Assembly (NCBI GenBank): GCA_904066235.2
Contig: CAJFCV020000001.1
Location: 2,108,001-2,172,000 of the forward strand
Length of the DNA stretch: 64,000 nt
Source: Bursaphelenchus xylophilus
Taxonomy: Eukaryota > Nematoda > Chromadorea > Rhabditida > Aphelenchoididae
Reading direction: 5' to 3'
Under the pieces are notes generated by a model. It saw only the letters and a list, made by a program, of their open reading frames with translations, did no database searches and was not told the DNA's origin. Both the position numbers and the translations under genes were made by a program. Positions 1 through 11,977 of this stretch are shown here, piece after piece. Every line of letters starts with the position of its first letter. Position 1 is the first letter of the stretch.

Positions 1-100
1 TCGTATAAAGTGTCACCTTGGAACAAAGAAAATGGAAATTAAACATAAAAAATGATTTTTGATGGCTTAAATCAATATATTTTTACTTTTTTGCTTTGGA

Positions 101-266
101 GACATTTTATACGATGAAATTTTTTATCGTATAAAATGTCGCATTTGAAAAAAAAAATGTAAATGTGACAAATTATGTGTTTGTTATTCTTAAAACAATG
201 TTTTATAGACTTGTCTTGTTTTAGAGACATTTTATACGATAAAACATTTTTATCGTATAAAATGTC
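101..266. repeat. Hairpin cluster 1 (2 palindromes)
   Basis: Two palindromes, 101-140 and 226-266, are separated by 86 bp. Each is GACATTTTATACGAT, a short A/T loop, then the reverse complement ending AAAATGTC. The right half of another copy is cut by the window start (positions 1-15). The cluster lies in the intron after the last visible exon of the minus-strand gene. Confidence 0.9.
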
Positions 267-371
267 ACCATCAGAAAAAATGTTTGAAAATAATTTTTTC
301 CCGGTATTTTGATGAAGTGAACGTATTTTGCATCACAGAAACATTTCTAAATTTTTCAGAAATTCCCCTAC

Positions 372-3113
372 CTTCAACGGTGGCCGTTGCAATAACCCCG
401 CCTGGCTTGGCTGTGGGATCAGTTGCGTATTCAGCGAAGCTGTCCTTGAAATGGGCGCGTGTGTCGTCAAATTCATGTTATTCAGTCGTTGCGCCTGTTG
501 CATCAAATTGATGTTGTGTAGCATTTTCTGCAAGTCATGCTGACTGTTCTGGCTCACCAATTTCGGCCCAAAGTTTGGGATCTGTGAATTTGGAAGCGGA
601 TTGCAAGCCGGCAGGGATTCGGATCGGAAAACGGACTGCCTCAGCGGATCTTGTGCCTGCTGTTGTGGTTGGAGTTGCTCCTTGGAATGGCGCAAAAGCT
701 GCGCTAACATGTTGGCTTGAAGGTTTTTGCTGAGGTCTAGAAGATTTTCAGGCTTGGAGTCGTCTGAAGAAAACAAAATTAAACTTTGAAGTGAATATTA
801 AAGCAGAAATTTCTTTAAGTTCACTCAAAGCAAGCCTAAAGAGCGTGTTTTACCATGGATATTTACCAAGAAAATTTTTGGGGGCTAGAAGACATCTTAT
901 ACGATGAAAACATTTCATCGTATAAAATGTCACCCTGACCCAAAATTATGTATTTTAGCTTATAAAGCGTGTACAACTCAAAAATTAGTGTAAAAAAGGA
1001 ATTTTCTATCCACAATATCGATGGTGACATTTTATACGATAAAACATTTTCATCGTATAAAATGTCTTTCCAATTACAAAAAATGTAAATTCAACAAAAA
1101 AACGTTGTTGTAATACCCGAGAAAATAAAACTTCGGGTTGTTTGTTTTTGCTCTAGCGACATTTTATACGAAGAAAGATTTTTATCGTATAAAATGTCAA
1201 CTTCAGAATAAATGTTAAAAAATCGAAACATTAATGCTTTTGGGATGTACTAGTGTTTATAACACGCTATATTTCTGCTATTAATCAGCGATAGTAATGT
1301 CTTTTTTACTGTTTTTCTTCAACTCGTCATGTAACTCTACCTTTCTTCTGCATGGGCGAGGTCACATTATCAAATGTGAAGTGCGACCGCCGCCGGTGGG
1401 CGCTGTTCGGTGTGGGTGTGGAGAACGCGCTGTCCGTGCTGATCTGCAGCGGCGAGAGGCCGGGCGGCGAAATTGACATTGATAATGAAGGGGAACTGAG
1501 GCCTAAAAAAAGAAAAGATACTAATAAAAACGTTTAAAAAAATATTTTTTTGCTGAAAAATAAAAAATAGAAGTGGGTTGTCTTGTCATAAGACCGAAAT
1601 TAAATAAAATTTCCGATAACATAGCGGAAATGAGGGATTAATATAGGCTTTGGGGTTACTGTAATTCCTAAAATAACCCTTAATTTTGATGCTGATAAAA
1701 AATAATGGCCAAAAATAAATTTTTAGCATAAAATACGAGTTAATTTTTGCGATTTAAATCAAACTCTTATGATTTTTTTGGGTTACTGTAACATACATAC
1801 CCAAGGTATGCGCTGGAGGTGAAAAAGGGAACGCGACTCCAGAATCCGACGAACTTGAGGACATCCGTTCATGCCGATGATCAAGGCGGTCCAGTAATAG
1901 GGCACTGGTGGCGCCCCCACTTTGCAATCGAAATGCGTTGAGGCTTTCCGCCTGAAAAAATAAAAAATCAAATAAAAAGTCTAAAAAATCAATGTTGAAT
2001 AGTGTTTAATCATGGTTCAAGGCTTGAAAAATGATTTTAGAGGCCTTTCTCTTTATACGGAAGCCTTTTTATTTCCCATAAAACATCTGTAAGCGCAGTG
2101 GCGACATCTTATCCGCTGAAAGCTTTCATCGTATAAAATGTCATTTCGAGACAACTTTTTGGGTTTGAAGCCTTGCAGTTGGTTAAACATGAGAGATGAA
2201 TGGTTAAAATACAGCACGGTGCATTCAAAAATCATTGGGTGACATTTTATACAATAAAACGTTTCTTCGTATAAAATGTCCCCTCAGGTCGTAATTGGGA
2301 TAAAATCAGGTAGCATGTAAAATCCTCCTAGAGCTCGACGATCGGCAGGCTTTGTTTCAAATGTAAAATACGACAGTTGCAACGACGGTGACATTTTATA
2401 CGACAAAAAATTTCTTCGTATAAAATGTCCCCTTATTCGTAGTGACTAAAAAAACAGTCACATAGCTTAGAATTTCAAGTGGAGGAGTCTCTGTTTAAAA
2501 TGTAAAATACGCTCCGTGACATTTTGTGTTTCGTATAAAATGTCACCTTCCATTTGTCGACGCTCTGAAACTGTTCGACCGTAATTTTTTCTCTCCTACT
2601 GTACTGACCAACGCGTCCTGTCTCATTTTTTCGCCGACTTTTTCACGTATTCCACTTCCTTCTTGCAAGAAAAAAGCGGGCCGGTCAACGAATCCCCAAT
2701 CGGCCGTGAATCCGGCGTCCCCAAACAAAGAACGGATTCCGAATTTTTCTGAAACGTTTTTTGCGCGTCAGAACGTGCGTCAAAATCCGCTGGAAATGCC
2801 GCTATTTTTATGCCGGAATTATTTTTGGAACGGTGAAAAGTTCAGGAAGTTTGTTTGGAAAGGGGAAATTTTGTTTCTTATTGCAAAAAATAGCCTCAAA
2901 AACACCGCTTACCACTGCCGTTTCGACGAAAACCGGCGAAACCAACGGACTCTCTTGCGGATTCCGGTATTGCGTGAAGCCGAAGCCGTTCAGATTTGCT
3001 TCAGGCAGTCCGGAGACGCAAACCGTTGGCAACTGCATGATGGGTTTGGGTCGCGGACGAGGCAACGGGTCCTCCGACGTAGAGGGAACCATTTCACTGG
3101 GCCCGGACGCCAT
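372..3113 (-). CDS. Ser/Pro/Gln-rich protein, four exons, 3' end beyond window
   Basis: I do not recognise the family. Coding exons are 3113-2913, 1951-1801, 1502-1341 and 763-372. All joins keep phase (67 codons; 50 plus 1 nt; 2 nt plus 53 plus 1 nt; 2 nt plus 130) and use GTAAGC, GTATGT, GTAGAG and GTAGGG donors, so the model is well supported and gives 302 residues before leaving the window. The ATG lies 4 nt after a TTTTTCCAG acceptor, which suits trans-splicing, though an upstream cis exon is possible. No signal peptide or membrane segment is seen. Visible features are a Pro-rich start, a run of six Ser/Asp near residue 100, Ser-Pro/Thr-Pro clusters (119-150), HRRRSHF (~153-159), a Leu/Gln-rich helix-like stretch (~179-205), a textbook 14-3-3 mode-1 site RSESLP (~218-223) and RTASLN (~278-283). 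This is the make-up of a kinase-regulated, 14-3-3-bound cytoplasmic or nuclear regulator. Three of its introns contain hairpin repeat clusters. Confidence 0.72.
891..1198. repeat. Hairpin cluster 2 (3 palindromes)
   Basis: Palindromes at 891-931, 1026-1066 and 1158-1198, with gaps of 94 and 91 bp. The cluster sits wholly inside the 577-bp intron 1340-764 of the minus-strand gene. The arms match the family consensus, with one C/A mismatch (GACATC) in the first copy. Confidence 0.9.
2103..2544. repeat. Hairpin cluster 3 (4 palindromes, last one eroded)
   Basis: Copies at 2103-2142, 2241-2280, 2390-2429 and a shortened one at 2518-2544; gaps are 98, 109 and 88 bp. The cluster lies in the 961-bp intron 2912-1952 of the minus-strand gene. 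The spacers at 2363 and 2502 each also carry the decamer GTAAAATACG. Confidence 0.88.
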
Positions 3114-3250
3114 TTGGCTGGAAAAATGAGATTTTTTGAGTTAAAACCATTAAAATTATCGAAATCGCGATAAAATATTGTAAAATACGGAAGTTGAAAC
3201 AGACAGAACTGTAAATTTAGTAACAAAATTAAAAGCGCTAATTCAAAAGG

Positions 3251-3564
3251 GACATTTTATACGACGAAACGCTTCATCGTATAACATGTCGCCCATACAA
3301 TTCCTGGTATTTAACTAAAACGATTATGAATTTGGAAGCTTAACGAAGTCAGATTTTCGAGTTTTTTCAAATTTTTCGAGTTTTCGACATTTTATACGAT
3401 AAAACATCTCCATCGTATAAAATGTCCCCAAATCGGGAAAAGTAAAAAACAATCAAGAAACAATTACTTTGCTCTTCGAAATAATTTTTTGACTTTCAAA
3501 TTCAAAAAACTTGGTTTGGGTGACATTTTATACGATAAGAAATGTTTTCTTCGTATAAAATGTC
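3251..3564. repeat. Hairpin cluster 4 (3 palindromes)
   Basis: Copies at 3251-3290, 3386-3426 and 3522-3564, with two gaps of 95 bp. The cluster is just 5' of the start codon of the minus-strand gene, in its presumed promoter or outron region. Confidence 0.9.
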
Positions 3565-5271
3565 CCCTTTACTAAAAAGCGAAAAAATCGCAAAATGAAA
3601 GAAACCTAGAGCGTCTTCGAAAATTACCTGCCTGTAAACCAATAAAACAAAGGCCAAAATCATACGTATTTTCGGTGTGCGGGAACCGGGAAATTGGTCA
3701 AGTATTAGAACCCCCGAAAAACCACGGAATTATGCAAATCGCCGCCGGCACGAGGATCGAATATCAATTTGCGCTTGAAATGATAGGTTTGTATTCAAAT
3801 CCGACGGAAAATTCCACTTCGATTACACTTCGCGGGGCTTGGAAAGGGAGGTGGGGTAAAGATCGAAGCGAAGGATTTGTGGTTTGTCTGTCGGGACAAT
3901 GTGAGTAATCACGCATTTTTTATGTACCAACAACTGTAAGAAGCATCAACCAGAGGTTGAATATATTTTAAAACCGAAAATGAGCAAAAAAAGAGTAGGC
4001 AGGCTGCGCCCTGGCTTTGAGATTAAGGCTAAAAAGTGAGTTAGAGATAATTTTTGATAGTTACTGGGTCCATGTAATGCATTATTATGCCGTATTAAAC
4101 GGCCAGATGGTTTATAAGCAACTTTAATTTTGGCAGGCTGCGCCCTCACTAACATTGAAAATTCAAGCGGATTTTGATGAAACTAGGATAAAGTTTGGAT
4201 TAGGAGCTTATAAAGCCGTATGAAATTATCTGAGAAGAAATCACAAAGTTCCAACACCCTTTTTAAATTCCGCAGACTGCGCCCACACCCAATTTCAAAA
4301 TTCGCGAAATTAATTAAAAAATCCCAAAACACAAAGCCACCCCCGAAATGGTTGCACAAACACTCCACGCACACCGCACAACTCAAAGATCGCTGTGGGC
4401 GAAACACCCGCCTCTAATAAAACAAACGCCTGAGGAGCGAAGTTAATTTCATCCCGAATAAAAGCCGCCGTCCCAATTCAACCCCACCGAAAAAACTAAC
4501 AATGTTCGGAAGCGGATGGGGCCGGAAGTCCGCGGGGCAAAGTCTGATTAAAATTTCACGCGACTTTCATAAACCCGCAATGAAATAAAAACGAAGAATA
4601 GAAAACGGAAGCGAAAAGGTCAAATGTAAAGTGTGGAAACGGCAATGTTTACGGCCATTTACACCGCCGAATGTGTAAATATCGCTGGGAATGGGGGTGA
4701 ATTCGGGGAAATGTCGGGCGGTGGGGGTGGAAGTTCGAGAGGGATATGGAAGTTTGAGAGCAAAGCGAGTAATTGGGTTTACAACCCGAGGAAGTGTTTG
4801 TTCGATTACATTTTCGGAATTACAACGGACAAGCTGACTGGAAGTGTAACAAGAGGGAAGTGAGTTGAAGGATTAGGGCCTGTAGTTTATGAAAATTAGT
4901 TGAAATTGTTTGGGAAGTCGGCTAAATTAGGAAAAATGGATGATGATTGGAAAACCATCAAAAATGGGGATGAGCTGCAAAAAAGGTCCAAAAAGTTACC
5001 TTCCGATTGTCAGAATGGCCATAAGTTTTGGCCAGATAATCTTCATAGGCTCGAAATCAACTTCTGAAATTTTGATTTTCCCCTTTGAAGCTGGAGCCGA
5101 GATATTCAGCAATCTTTAAAGAGGGAAAAATGATGAATTTTCGGTAGCTTAAAAATGTCGGAAGTTTTTGCCTACGTACTCGCGTATATTATAAAAAATT
5201 CTGATTGTAATTTGGTCTAGATCTCGTCAAAAAAGACCTTATGATTTTACAGAATCTTCATTTGAATGGGA
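3565..5271. other. Intergenic stretch with raised GC islands
   Basis: I see no supportable gene. GC-richer pieces at about 3640-3900 and 4480-4860 contain open frames but no coherent splice structure. They lie 5' of the minus-strand gene and could be promoter or enhancer DNA. Three copies of a GGCAGGCTGCGCCC-type motif occur at 3998, 4132 and 4271. Confidence 0.4.
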
Positions 5272-5446
5272 GACATTTTATACGAAAAGATTTTTTTCCG
5301 TATAAGATGTCCCCAAACATAGGAAATAACTGGAAAAAGGGAAAAAATGATCTTAGAGGTACGCAAAAAGCTCTAATTTCAAAAAAGAAAAAAAATCAGG
5401 CAAGGCGACATTTTATACGAAAAAAATTTTCGTCGTATAAAATGTC
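5272..5446. repeat. Hairpin cluster 5 (2 palindromes)
   Basis: Copies at 5272-5311 and 5406-5446, with a 94-bp gap. Flanks and spacer are recognisably homologous, in the same orientation, to cluster 6 at 7250-7416. The two clusters are therefore diverged copies of one larger unit, now on either side of the TTAA palindrome. Confidence 0.9.
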
Positions 5447-5883
5447 CCCTAACCCAAAGAACGCGACCTATCACTGAAATTGATCACTGATTAAACTCCA
5501 GGGCAAGGATTATGGTTTTATAGATTCAGAGATCTACCTTGAAAGCACAAGATATACATATTTTTCTGACCTTTTTTTGATACCAACAAGGTCAATGACG
5601 AAAAACCAACAAAATTTGTTTTATTTCACAACTGTTTGGACCGAGAAATGAGAAGGTAAAGTCATTAGAGAAAGAGTCTGTCAAAAACCGAGCAAAATAC
5701 AATTAGACTAGAAAAAAGTGGTGCAAATTGGTCAAAATTGCCAATCTTGTTGTAAGTGGAATACTAATAGGCGCGTTAAATGGGAGAAAAAATTTGTTCA
5801 TGTCTGCAAAGAAAATTAAATTTGTTTTAAATGTTTTTTAAAATGTCCAAAATGATTAAAAATCAGAAAAAAAGTTTGATTAA

Positions 5884-7123
5884 CCCTTTCCGGACGAGTC
5901 GGCACGTATATATTAAAATGAAAGAGGGTACCCTACTGAGTAACGGCATAATAGTGGTTCAGCCCATCGAAGCGTTATTTGGGACTTATGACAAAAAATG
6001 TCCTAAAAAGTACTCCTACTTGACATATCACTTTTAAAATTTTTGCGACAAGCTGTAAATCGGAAACTACCCCTAAATTAAAGTCGAGGAGTCCTAGTAT
6101 TGTTACATCCAAGAACTGTCCAAATCGGAGCACCATAGGATTTGTTATCGATTTTTGGAAATTGAATTTTTAATTTTGGTCAATTTTGGACCTAAAATCA
6201 AGTATATCTTCTGTCGACATCAACCATTTCGGTCCAAATGTGGTTTTTCCGAATCTATTGTGATGCTAGCTTCTTACTAGAATGTTTCCACAAAAAACGT
6301 ATGAGGCATATTTCTGTAAAACGCGGAAATGTTGAAAGTGTAAAGCTTTGATCGTATAAAGTGTCGCCGCGAGCCGCGAAGGGACGGGCGCAGCTCGAAA
6401 CGAGAAAATATTTTAAGATTTTTCGAGAAGTTTGATTTTAGCGTGAAACCAAATTAAACTCGATTGAAATTGCCTGAAAACAGAGTAAAAATATAAAAAT
6501 GACATTTAGGTAATGTTTGCGTGCTATTTCTGCCTGTATTTCGTGTTGAAATCAGCTTTTCGACACCAAAATAATATTTCCCGAAGAAAAAATTATTATT
6601 TTCTCGTTTCGAGCTGCGCCCGTCCCTTCGCGGCTCGCGGCGACATTTTATACGATCAAACCTTTACGTTTTCAACATTTCCGCGTTTTACAGAAATATG
6701 CCTCATAGGTTTTTTCTGGAAATATTCTAGTAAGAAGGTAGCATCACAATAGATTCGGAAAAACCACATTTGGACCGAAATGGTTGATGTCGACAGAAGA
6801 TATACTTGATTTTAGGTCCAAAATTGACCAAAATTAAAAATTCAATTTCCAAAAATCGATAACAAATCCTATGGTGCTCCGATTTGGACAATTCTTGGAT
6901 GTAACAATACTAGGACTCCTCGACTTTAATTTAAGGGTAGTTTCCGATTTACATCTTGTCGCAAAAATTTTAAAATTGATATGTCAAGTGGGGGTAGTTT
7001 TAAGGACGTTTTTTGTCATAAGTCCCAAATAACGCTTCGATGGGCTGAACCACTATTATGCCGTTACTCAGTAGGGTACCCTCTTTCATTTTAGTATATA
7101 CGTGCCGACTCGTCCGGAAAGCG
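5884..7123. mobile_element. 1,240-bp TTAA-flanked palindromic MITE, copy A
   Basis: The two halves are inverted copies around a short centre near 6500. The ends read CCCTTTCCGGACGAGTCGGC and its complement (with one change, GGAAAGCG, at the right). TTAA flanks both ends (5880-5883 and 7124-7127). The TTAA target and CCC start are hallmarks of the piggyBac superfamily. No transposase frame is present, so the element is non-autonomous. Each arm contains a half-palindrome of the TTTTATACG hairpin family (about 6345-6365 and 6640-6660) next to a GAGCTGCGCCC motif. A second copy of almost identical length lies at 46623-47861. Confidence 0.88.
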
Positions 7124-7249
7124 TTAAACAAAATTTGGAATTTTTTACCTAAAAATATAATTCTTTTCTGCAAAGCGCAAGCTAAAAACTTGTCATGCGT
7201 CTCCAAAATTAGTTCCTTCCGATTTTACAAAAGTTTGAGGTGAATTGGA

Positions 7250-7416
7250 GACATTTTATACGAAGAGATTTTTCATCGTATAAGATGTCCCTGAACATAA
7301 AAAATAACCGGAAAATTAAAAGAAATAATTTTAGAGGTCCACAAAAAACTCTCACAACAAAAAAATTAAGGCTAGGCGACATTTTATACGAAAAAAATTT
7401 CGGCGTATAAAATGTC
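7250..7416. repeat. Hairpin cluster 6 (2 palindromes)
   Basis: Copies at 7250-7289 and 7378-7416, gap 88 bp. The first has a G.T-type change (ATAAGATGTC) on its right arm. Paralogous to cluster 5. Confidence 0.9.
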
Positions 7417-7639
7417 ACCAAACCCAAAATAGCCGGGAAATTGAAACAGCCTGGTTTTAAATGTACACAGCAAACCAATGACCCCTAAAAAAGCCTAAGG
7501 CAAGCTAAAATTTTTGCAAACCATATTTTAAAAATTTTAAAAATCTCAAAAAACAAAGTTTCGAAACTTCAAAATTTCTCGATTTATGGCCTAAAAAGTT
7601 TTAAAAACTAGTTTCTAAAACATTCAAAGCCTCCCGAAA

Positions 7640-8124
7640 CCCCCCATCCATTTCCTCAACGAACTTTCCTTGCACGGTGCAAACCGCGTGCATCTGGAGA
7701 AGCCGAAAAAGACCGCTGGAAACGTGCCTGAGAAGAAATTTTGTTTTTTTGCGAACGTTCCCACTTTTTGCCTCATACATTTTTTTTGTTTGAGGTTTGT
7801 TTTAGAAACCGCTTTGCCCGTGACCTCCCCCCCCCTTTCCCTCCCCTCCCTCCCTCCGTGCTTGCCCTCCAGATAAGCCCTCCCACTTTTTGAGGCCGCG
7901 AGAGGAAACGGGGGGAGTTCAAAAAAGTAAACATGGTATGATAAAATCTGGAAAATAGTAAAAAATATGAAAAATATGAAAAATTAGTCATATTGCATAT
8001 TTTTTTTGCAAAAAAATTTAAGACAATTTTAATTTTTGACTGCACAGTGCAAAATGTTTTTTTTTTGAGTTTTGCACTGTGCAATATTTTTTTTGTTTGA
8101 AAAATTAATTTTTATAGCGCTATT

Positions 8125-8162
<38 letters not shown>

Positions 8163-8560
8163 TTGTTAAAAATCTCAGGCTGCACAGTGCATAATTTTTG
8201 CAAAAAAAATCCTTTTCTGCACTGTGCGAAATTCTTTTTTTGATTTTTGCACGGTGCAAATAGTTGTCTCAGATTCAAAAAATATAAAATTTATTGAGTA
8301 CTGCAGTTTGCAAAAAATAGAAAAATTTAAAAAAAAAAAAATAAAAATTTTCCCGCACTGTGCAGCAGTTTTTTTAAATTTTTGAAAGTGCAGTGCTCAA
8401 TAAATTTTATATTTTTTGAAACGCTCAATTAATTTTTCTCGTAAAAAAATACCAATTTTCAAAAAAAAAAAAAATAAAAAAATATTAAAAAAAAGAATAC
8501 AGTAAAAATAACATACTTTTTTCGCACACCATCCCGTTTTATTTTTAAAATTTGAAAAGA
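7640..8560. repeat. Low-complexity tract with short palindromes
   Basis: Contains a C-rich run (about 7829-7870), a poly-A tract (about 8131-8158), repeated GCACNGTGC boxes (7672, 8041, 8083, 8180, 8219, 8247, 8356) and an inverted repeat whose arms are 8275-8315 and 8385-8420. No gene is seen. Confidence 0.75.
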
Positions 8561-8821
8561 AAGGTAAACATCATCACCACATAGACGCTAAATTAGGAAT
8601 TAGTCATGTCTATGCCCCCTTTTGATAGCGAAAATAACTCCTTGAGACTTCGAACGCGAAAATTATTTTAGGTGCGGCCTGATGACGAAAGATAAAATTT
8701 TTGCGTCAAAAGTAGGGAAATTACGAGTGGAACACGCCAAATGAGTGGAAATTAGTCCTAATTACGTCATAATTTCTTATTCATAATTTTATTAAAAAAA
8801 ATTGCAAGATATAGAAAAGGC

Positions 8822-9133
8822 GACATCTTATACGATAAAAAAATTTTATCGTATAAAATGTCGCCGGCTCGAAAAATGAAAACATGTGAACACGCTGTTT
8901 GGTTGCAGCTTAGAAAACGAACTTTCCAAGTCTTGACACAAATTCCTTTTGGTGACATTTCATACGATAAAATTTGTTTCATCGTATAAAATGTCACCTG
9001 AGTGTAAAAAATATTGCCACAAGGCAAAAGTACAGTCGAGAATAAAAACTTCTCACAAATTGCCCAAAATTTCATTTATTCCTTGACTCGGTGACATTTT
9101 ATACGCAAAAAACTTTTCATCGTATAAGATGTC
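8822..9133. repeat. Hairpin cluster 7 (3 palindromes) with conserved right flank
   Basis: Copies at 8822-8862, 8954-8996 and 9093-9133; gaps 91 and 96 bp. The following ~140 bp (9134-9275) is homologous to the flanks after 19226 and 24185, so all three belong to one longer repeat element. Confidence 0.9.
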
Positions 9134-9990
9134 GCCTTCTCTAAAATGATCTCAAAACACTTCTGAGGCCGCTGAAAACAACATAACAGTCATGAGTAGT
9201 CAAAACAAGCAGAAAAGTCATATGAAAACATCCCAAAATTAAGCCTCATACGCTATGTTACACTGTATTACACACACGTAAAAATTACAATTTTTGTATC
9301 CGGAAAGAGCCCACTACAAAAATTAAGATAATTCCGAGTAAAATACACCAATGGTGAACGAATTTTATAGTATATTGTTGGGTCGGAACGTCAACGAATT
9401 TGTTTTTTACTTCAATTTTGATGGTAATTGGAATGAAAGTGTAGTAAAAACAGTGAAAATTTATACTCTGAGGATTGACTAAAGGAGTTTGTAGAGAGAG
9501 GAAAGGCCAAGTTAAAAAAAAAATATTTTTTTTCAAAAAATCTCAAAACTAAAAATCGAAAAGTATGTTGTCAAAATGTAAAATACGATATTCTTTAATT
9601 GCAGATAAAATTCTGAAGTCATTTCTGCACTCGCTCAGCAAGATACGACAATTTGAAAACCAAAAAATCTCATTTTGAAAAAAACCGAAAAATCGAGATT
9701 TTTTGCTAGAAAACCAAAAATCCACTCAAAATGACAGCAAATAGGGAGGCCAGCAGAAAATTTGGAGAGAACGCAACCCACATTTCCGCTTATCTTGCTT
9801 CCAAAAAAGCTGTTACTCAGCGCCCCGCAATGATAACGGTTACCGCGAACGTTGGGCCGGAAAAGGGGAACGGCAGGAAATCGGTGTGTCATGTAATTAG
9901 TTTCCCCCCTAATCACACCATTGAAATGGAGGGAGACAAACGATTCCGCGGAATACGATAGTAGGGACAATTTACATAACTGATAAGGGT
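9134..9990. other. Intergenic; conserved repeat flank then ambiguous open frames
   Basis: After the repeat flank, 9720-9960 has higher GC and is open on both strands. No splice sites or recognisable residues pick one strand, so no gene is called. Confidence 0.35.
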
Positions 9991-10454
9991 GACAGTTTAT
10001 ACGAATTGAGAAGTTTGCGTGTATAAGATGTCCTTTTGACGCAAAAAACGAAACGAGAATGTTATCAATATTACGGAAACCATTTAAAATCACGATTTTT
10101 TTCCTGAAGCAATCTTACAACTTCTAGGCGACATTTTATACGATGAAATGTTTGATCGTATAAAATTTCGCGAAGTGGACATTGCAAAAAAGTTTTTTGA
10201 GTAGTGTCGCCCCGAAGCCATCAAAAATGTCTACAAATATGCAGCTTGCAAAAGTTATAAATTTGTGACGTCTTATACGACAAAACATGTCGGTAACCTT
10301 TTTATCGTATAAAATGTCTCCCATATTATAATTGTAAAAACCACAACATCTATGATTAAGGACACTATTTCAAGTAAACATCAGTAAATTTGCGTAACGT
10401 GTGGAGAAACAGCGACATTTTATACGACAAAATATTTTCATCGTATAAAGTGTC
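9991..10454. repeat. Hairpin cluster 8 (4 palindromes)
   Basis: Copies at 9991-10032, 10130-10169, 10267-10318 and 10413-10454; gaps 97, 97 and 94 bp. The third has a longer loop, yet the gap to its neighbours stays the same. Confidence 0.9.
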
Positions 10455-10874
10455 TGCAAAAATTCAATTGTTGCAAAAATTGTTTGTTGGTCTCTCCAAT
10501 TTTCCCATTTCCCCTGTGGCAGATTTTTCGCACCTCTATTATTACCCCGTCTTCTTCCGGGTAATGTAGCCGCATTTACTATTCTTTTACCAATTTATCT
10601 ATAATTTGGCCAAGAATTACTTTGTACCGGCCTGGGAAAACTCTTTTGAGCTTTTTTGGGAGTCGGAATCGCAAATTGTTTCCGGTGAGCAAGGTAATTT
10701 TTCCCGTGCAAAAGTTTATTTATTAGTGGCTTGAGGCGAAAATTGGGAGCAATTTGTTTTATGTTTCGTGCGTGTTTGTCGCGATGAATTCGGATAGCAG
10801 AAAGGGGGAAATGGGATAGCCGGGATATGAAGAAAGAGAGCAGGAGATCAATTGAAGAGAAGTTGCACTCTGGC

Positions 10875-11221
10875 GACATGTTATACGGTCAAGAGTTCGT
10901 TTGTCTATTCTATCGTATAAAATGTCCCTAACTGGATAATACAGGCCAATTTTTTAAAAACAAATTTTGAGGTCCTCAATAAACATATTTGTTGCAAATT
11001 TTTGTAATAAGAAACGTGAGAGACATTTTATACGATGAAAGTGAATGAAAAACTTTTCGTCGTATAAAAATGTAGCATACAAAAGAAAATAGATCAGTTT
11101 AGTCAGGAAGCGCACCACGTTGCAGTCTCTAATGAAATAGCTTAGAGAATTTTCAAAATTCGCAACAGGCGACATTTTATACGACAAAATGTTCATCAAA
11201 TATTTCATTGTATAAAATGTC
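10875..11221. repeat. Hairpin cluster 9 (3 long-loop palindromes)
   Basis: Copies at 10875-10926, 11022-11073 and 11171-11221; gaps 95 and 97 bp. Loops here are about 20-25 nt instead of about 10. Confidence 0.9.
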
Positions 11222-11810
11222 TCCATATCGCTTTTCGACCTACAAACCTATGTCAACATATCAAGGAGAATCTCAAAAGAAATAATAAAAACTTTCGTGG
11301 TTTAGAAACCCATATACGGCCCGCTACACTCAAAAATTCAACATTTCTTCAGACATGAACAGTGTAAACAAACAACGCGCCAAGAGGAAGCCGTGTAAGG
11401 TTTCAGCGGCAAGTGCAAGTTGCCACGACCACGTCACACCCTCGCTCGCGGGTGTAGCCTTACACACGCAATAAATAAATCAACATAATGGCCCGAAATA
11501 AAAGTTATGACGGGGAATGTCATCAGAATAAATTAGGGCGCGAAAAAGAAAAGGTGTAAGGCGGAAAAATTCATTGCCGTGTCGGGTAATTTGCACAGAG
11601 TACGTCAAGCAAGAGTGGGTGATGATATCAGAACTTGAAAACAGTAGAGGTGATAAAGTTGTAAAAATGTAAAAATAGAAATTTTAAGGTTTTTAATATT
11701 CAAAACGTTAGAAAAACATCATGAAAATATGAAAGTTGCCTGGATACTATCAAAATTCACTACTAGTAGTATTGTGAAATCTTAACGAATATTATTACTG
11801 CTTAATTTTT
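11222..11810. other. Intergenic, no gene seen
   Basis: A GC-richer patch at about 11330-11560 has no persuasive open frame. Nothing else is recognised. Confidence 0.35.
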
Positions 11811-11963
11811 CAGTCTGTCGGGAAAATAATGAGGACTCTGTCGCATCGAAAATCGCATCGCCGCAGGGAGAATGAATTGTGTCGCGGAAAAATCAAATTC
11901 TTTTTCAATTCAGCGCGTAATCGCCGCCTCGGCATTGTGCTCATTATTTTCCCGACACCCTGA
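11811..11963. mobile_element. TATCAGTC-type MITE
   Basis: Ends CAGTCTGTCGGGAAAATAAT and the complement ATTATTTTCCCGAC. The interior carries GTCGCATCGAAAATCGCATC-like blocks shared by the family. Non-coding and about 150 bp long. Confidence 0.85.
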
Positions 11964-11977
11964 CAAAATATCCATAA

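Noticed and set aside
2526..3173. 215-codon plus-strand open frame
   Set aside because: It overlaps the minus-strand exon 2913-3117, which has correct phase and splice sites, and it begins inside an eroded hairpin repeat.
8131..8158. Poly-A tract as the tail of a retrotransposon
   Set aside because: No reverse transcriptase, no target duplication and no body upstream; it is one of several homopolymer runs in the window.
9635..10093. 152-codon minus-strand frame and overlapping plus-strand frame
   Set aside because: Both strands are open, the minus frame runs through a hairpin repeat, and neither has splice signals or recognisable motifs.
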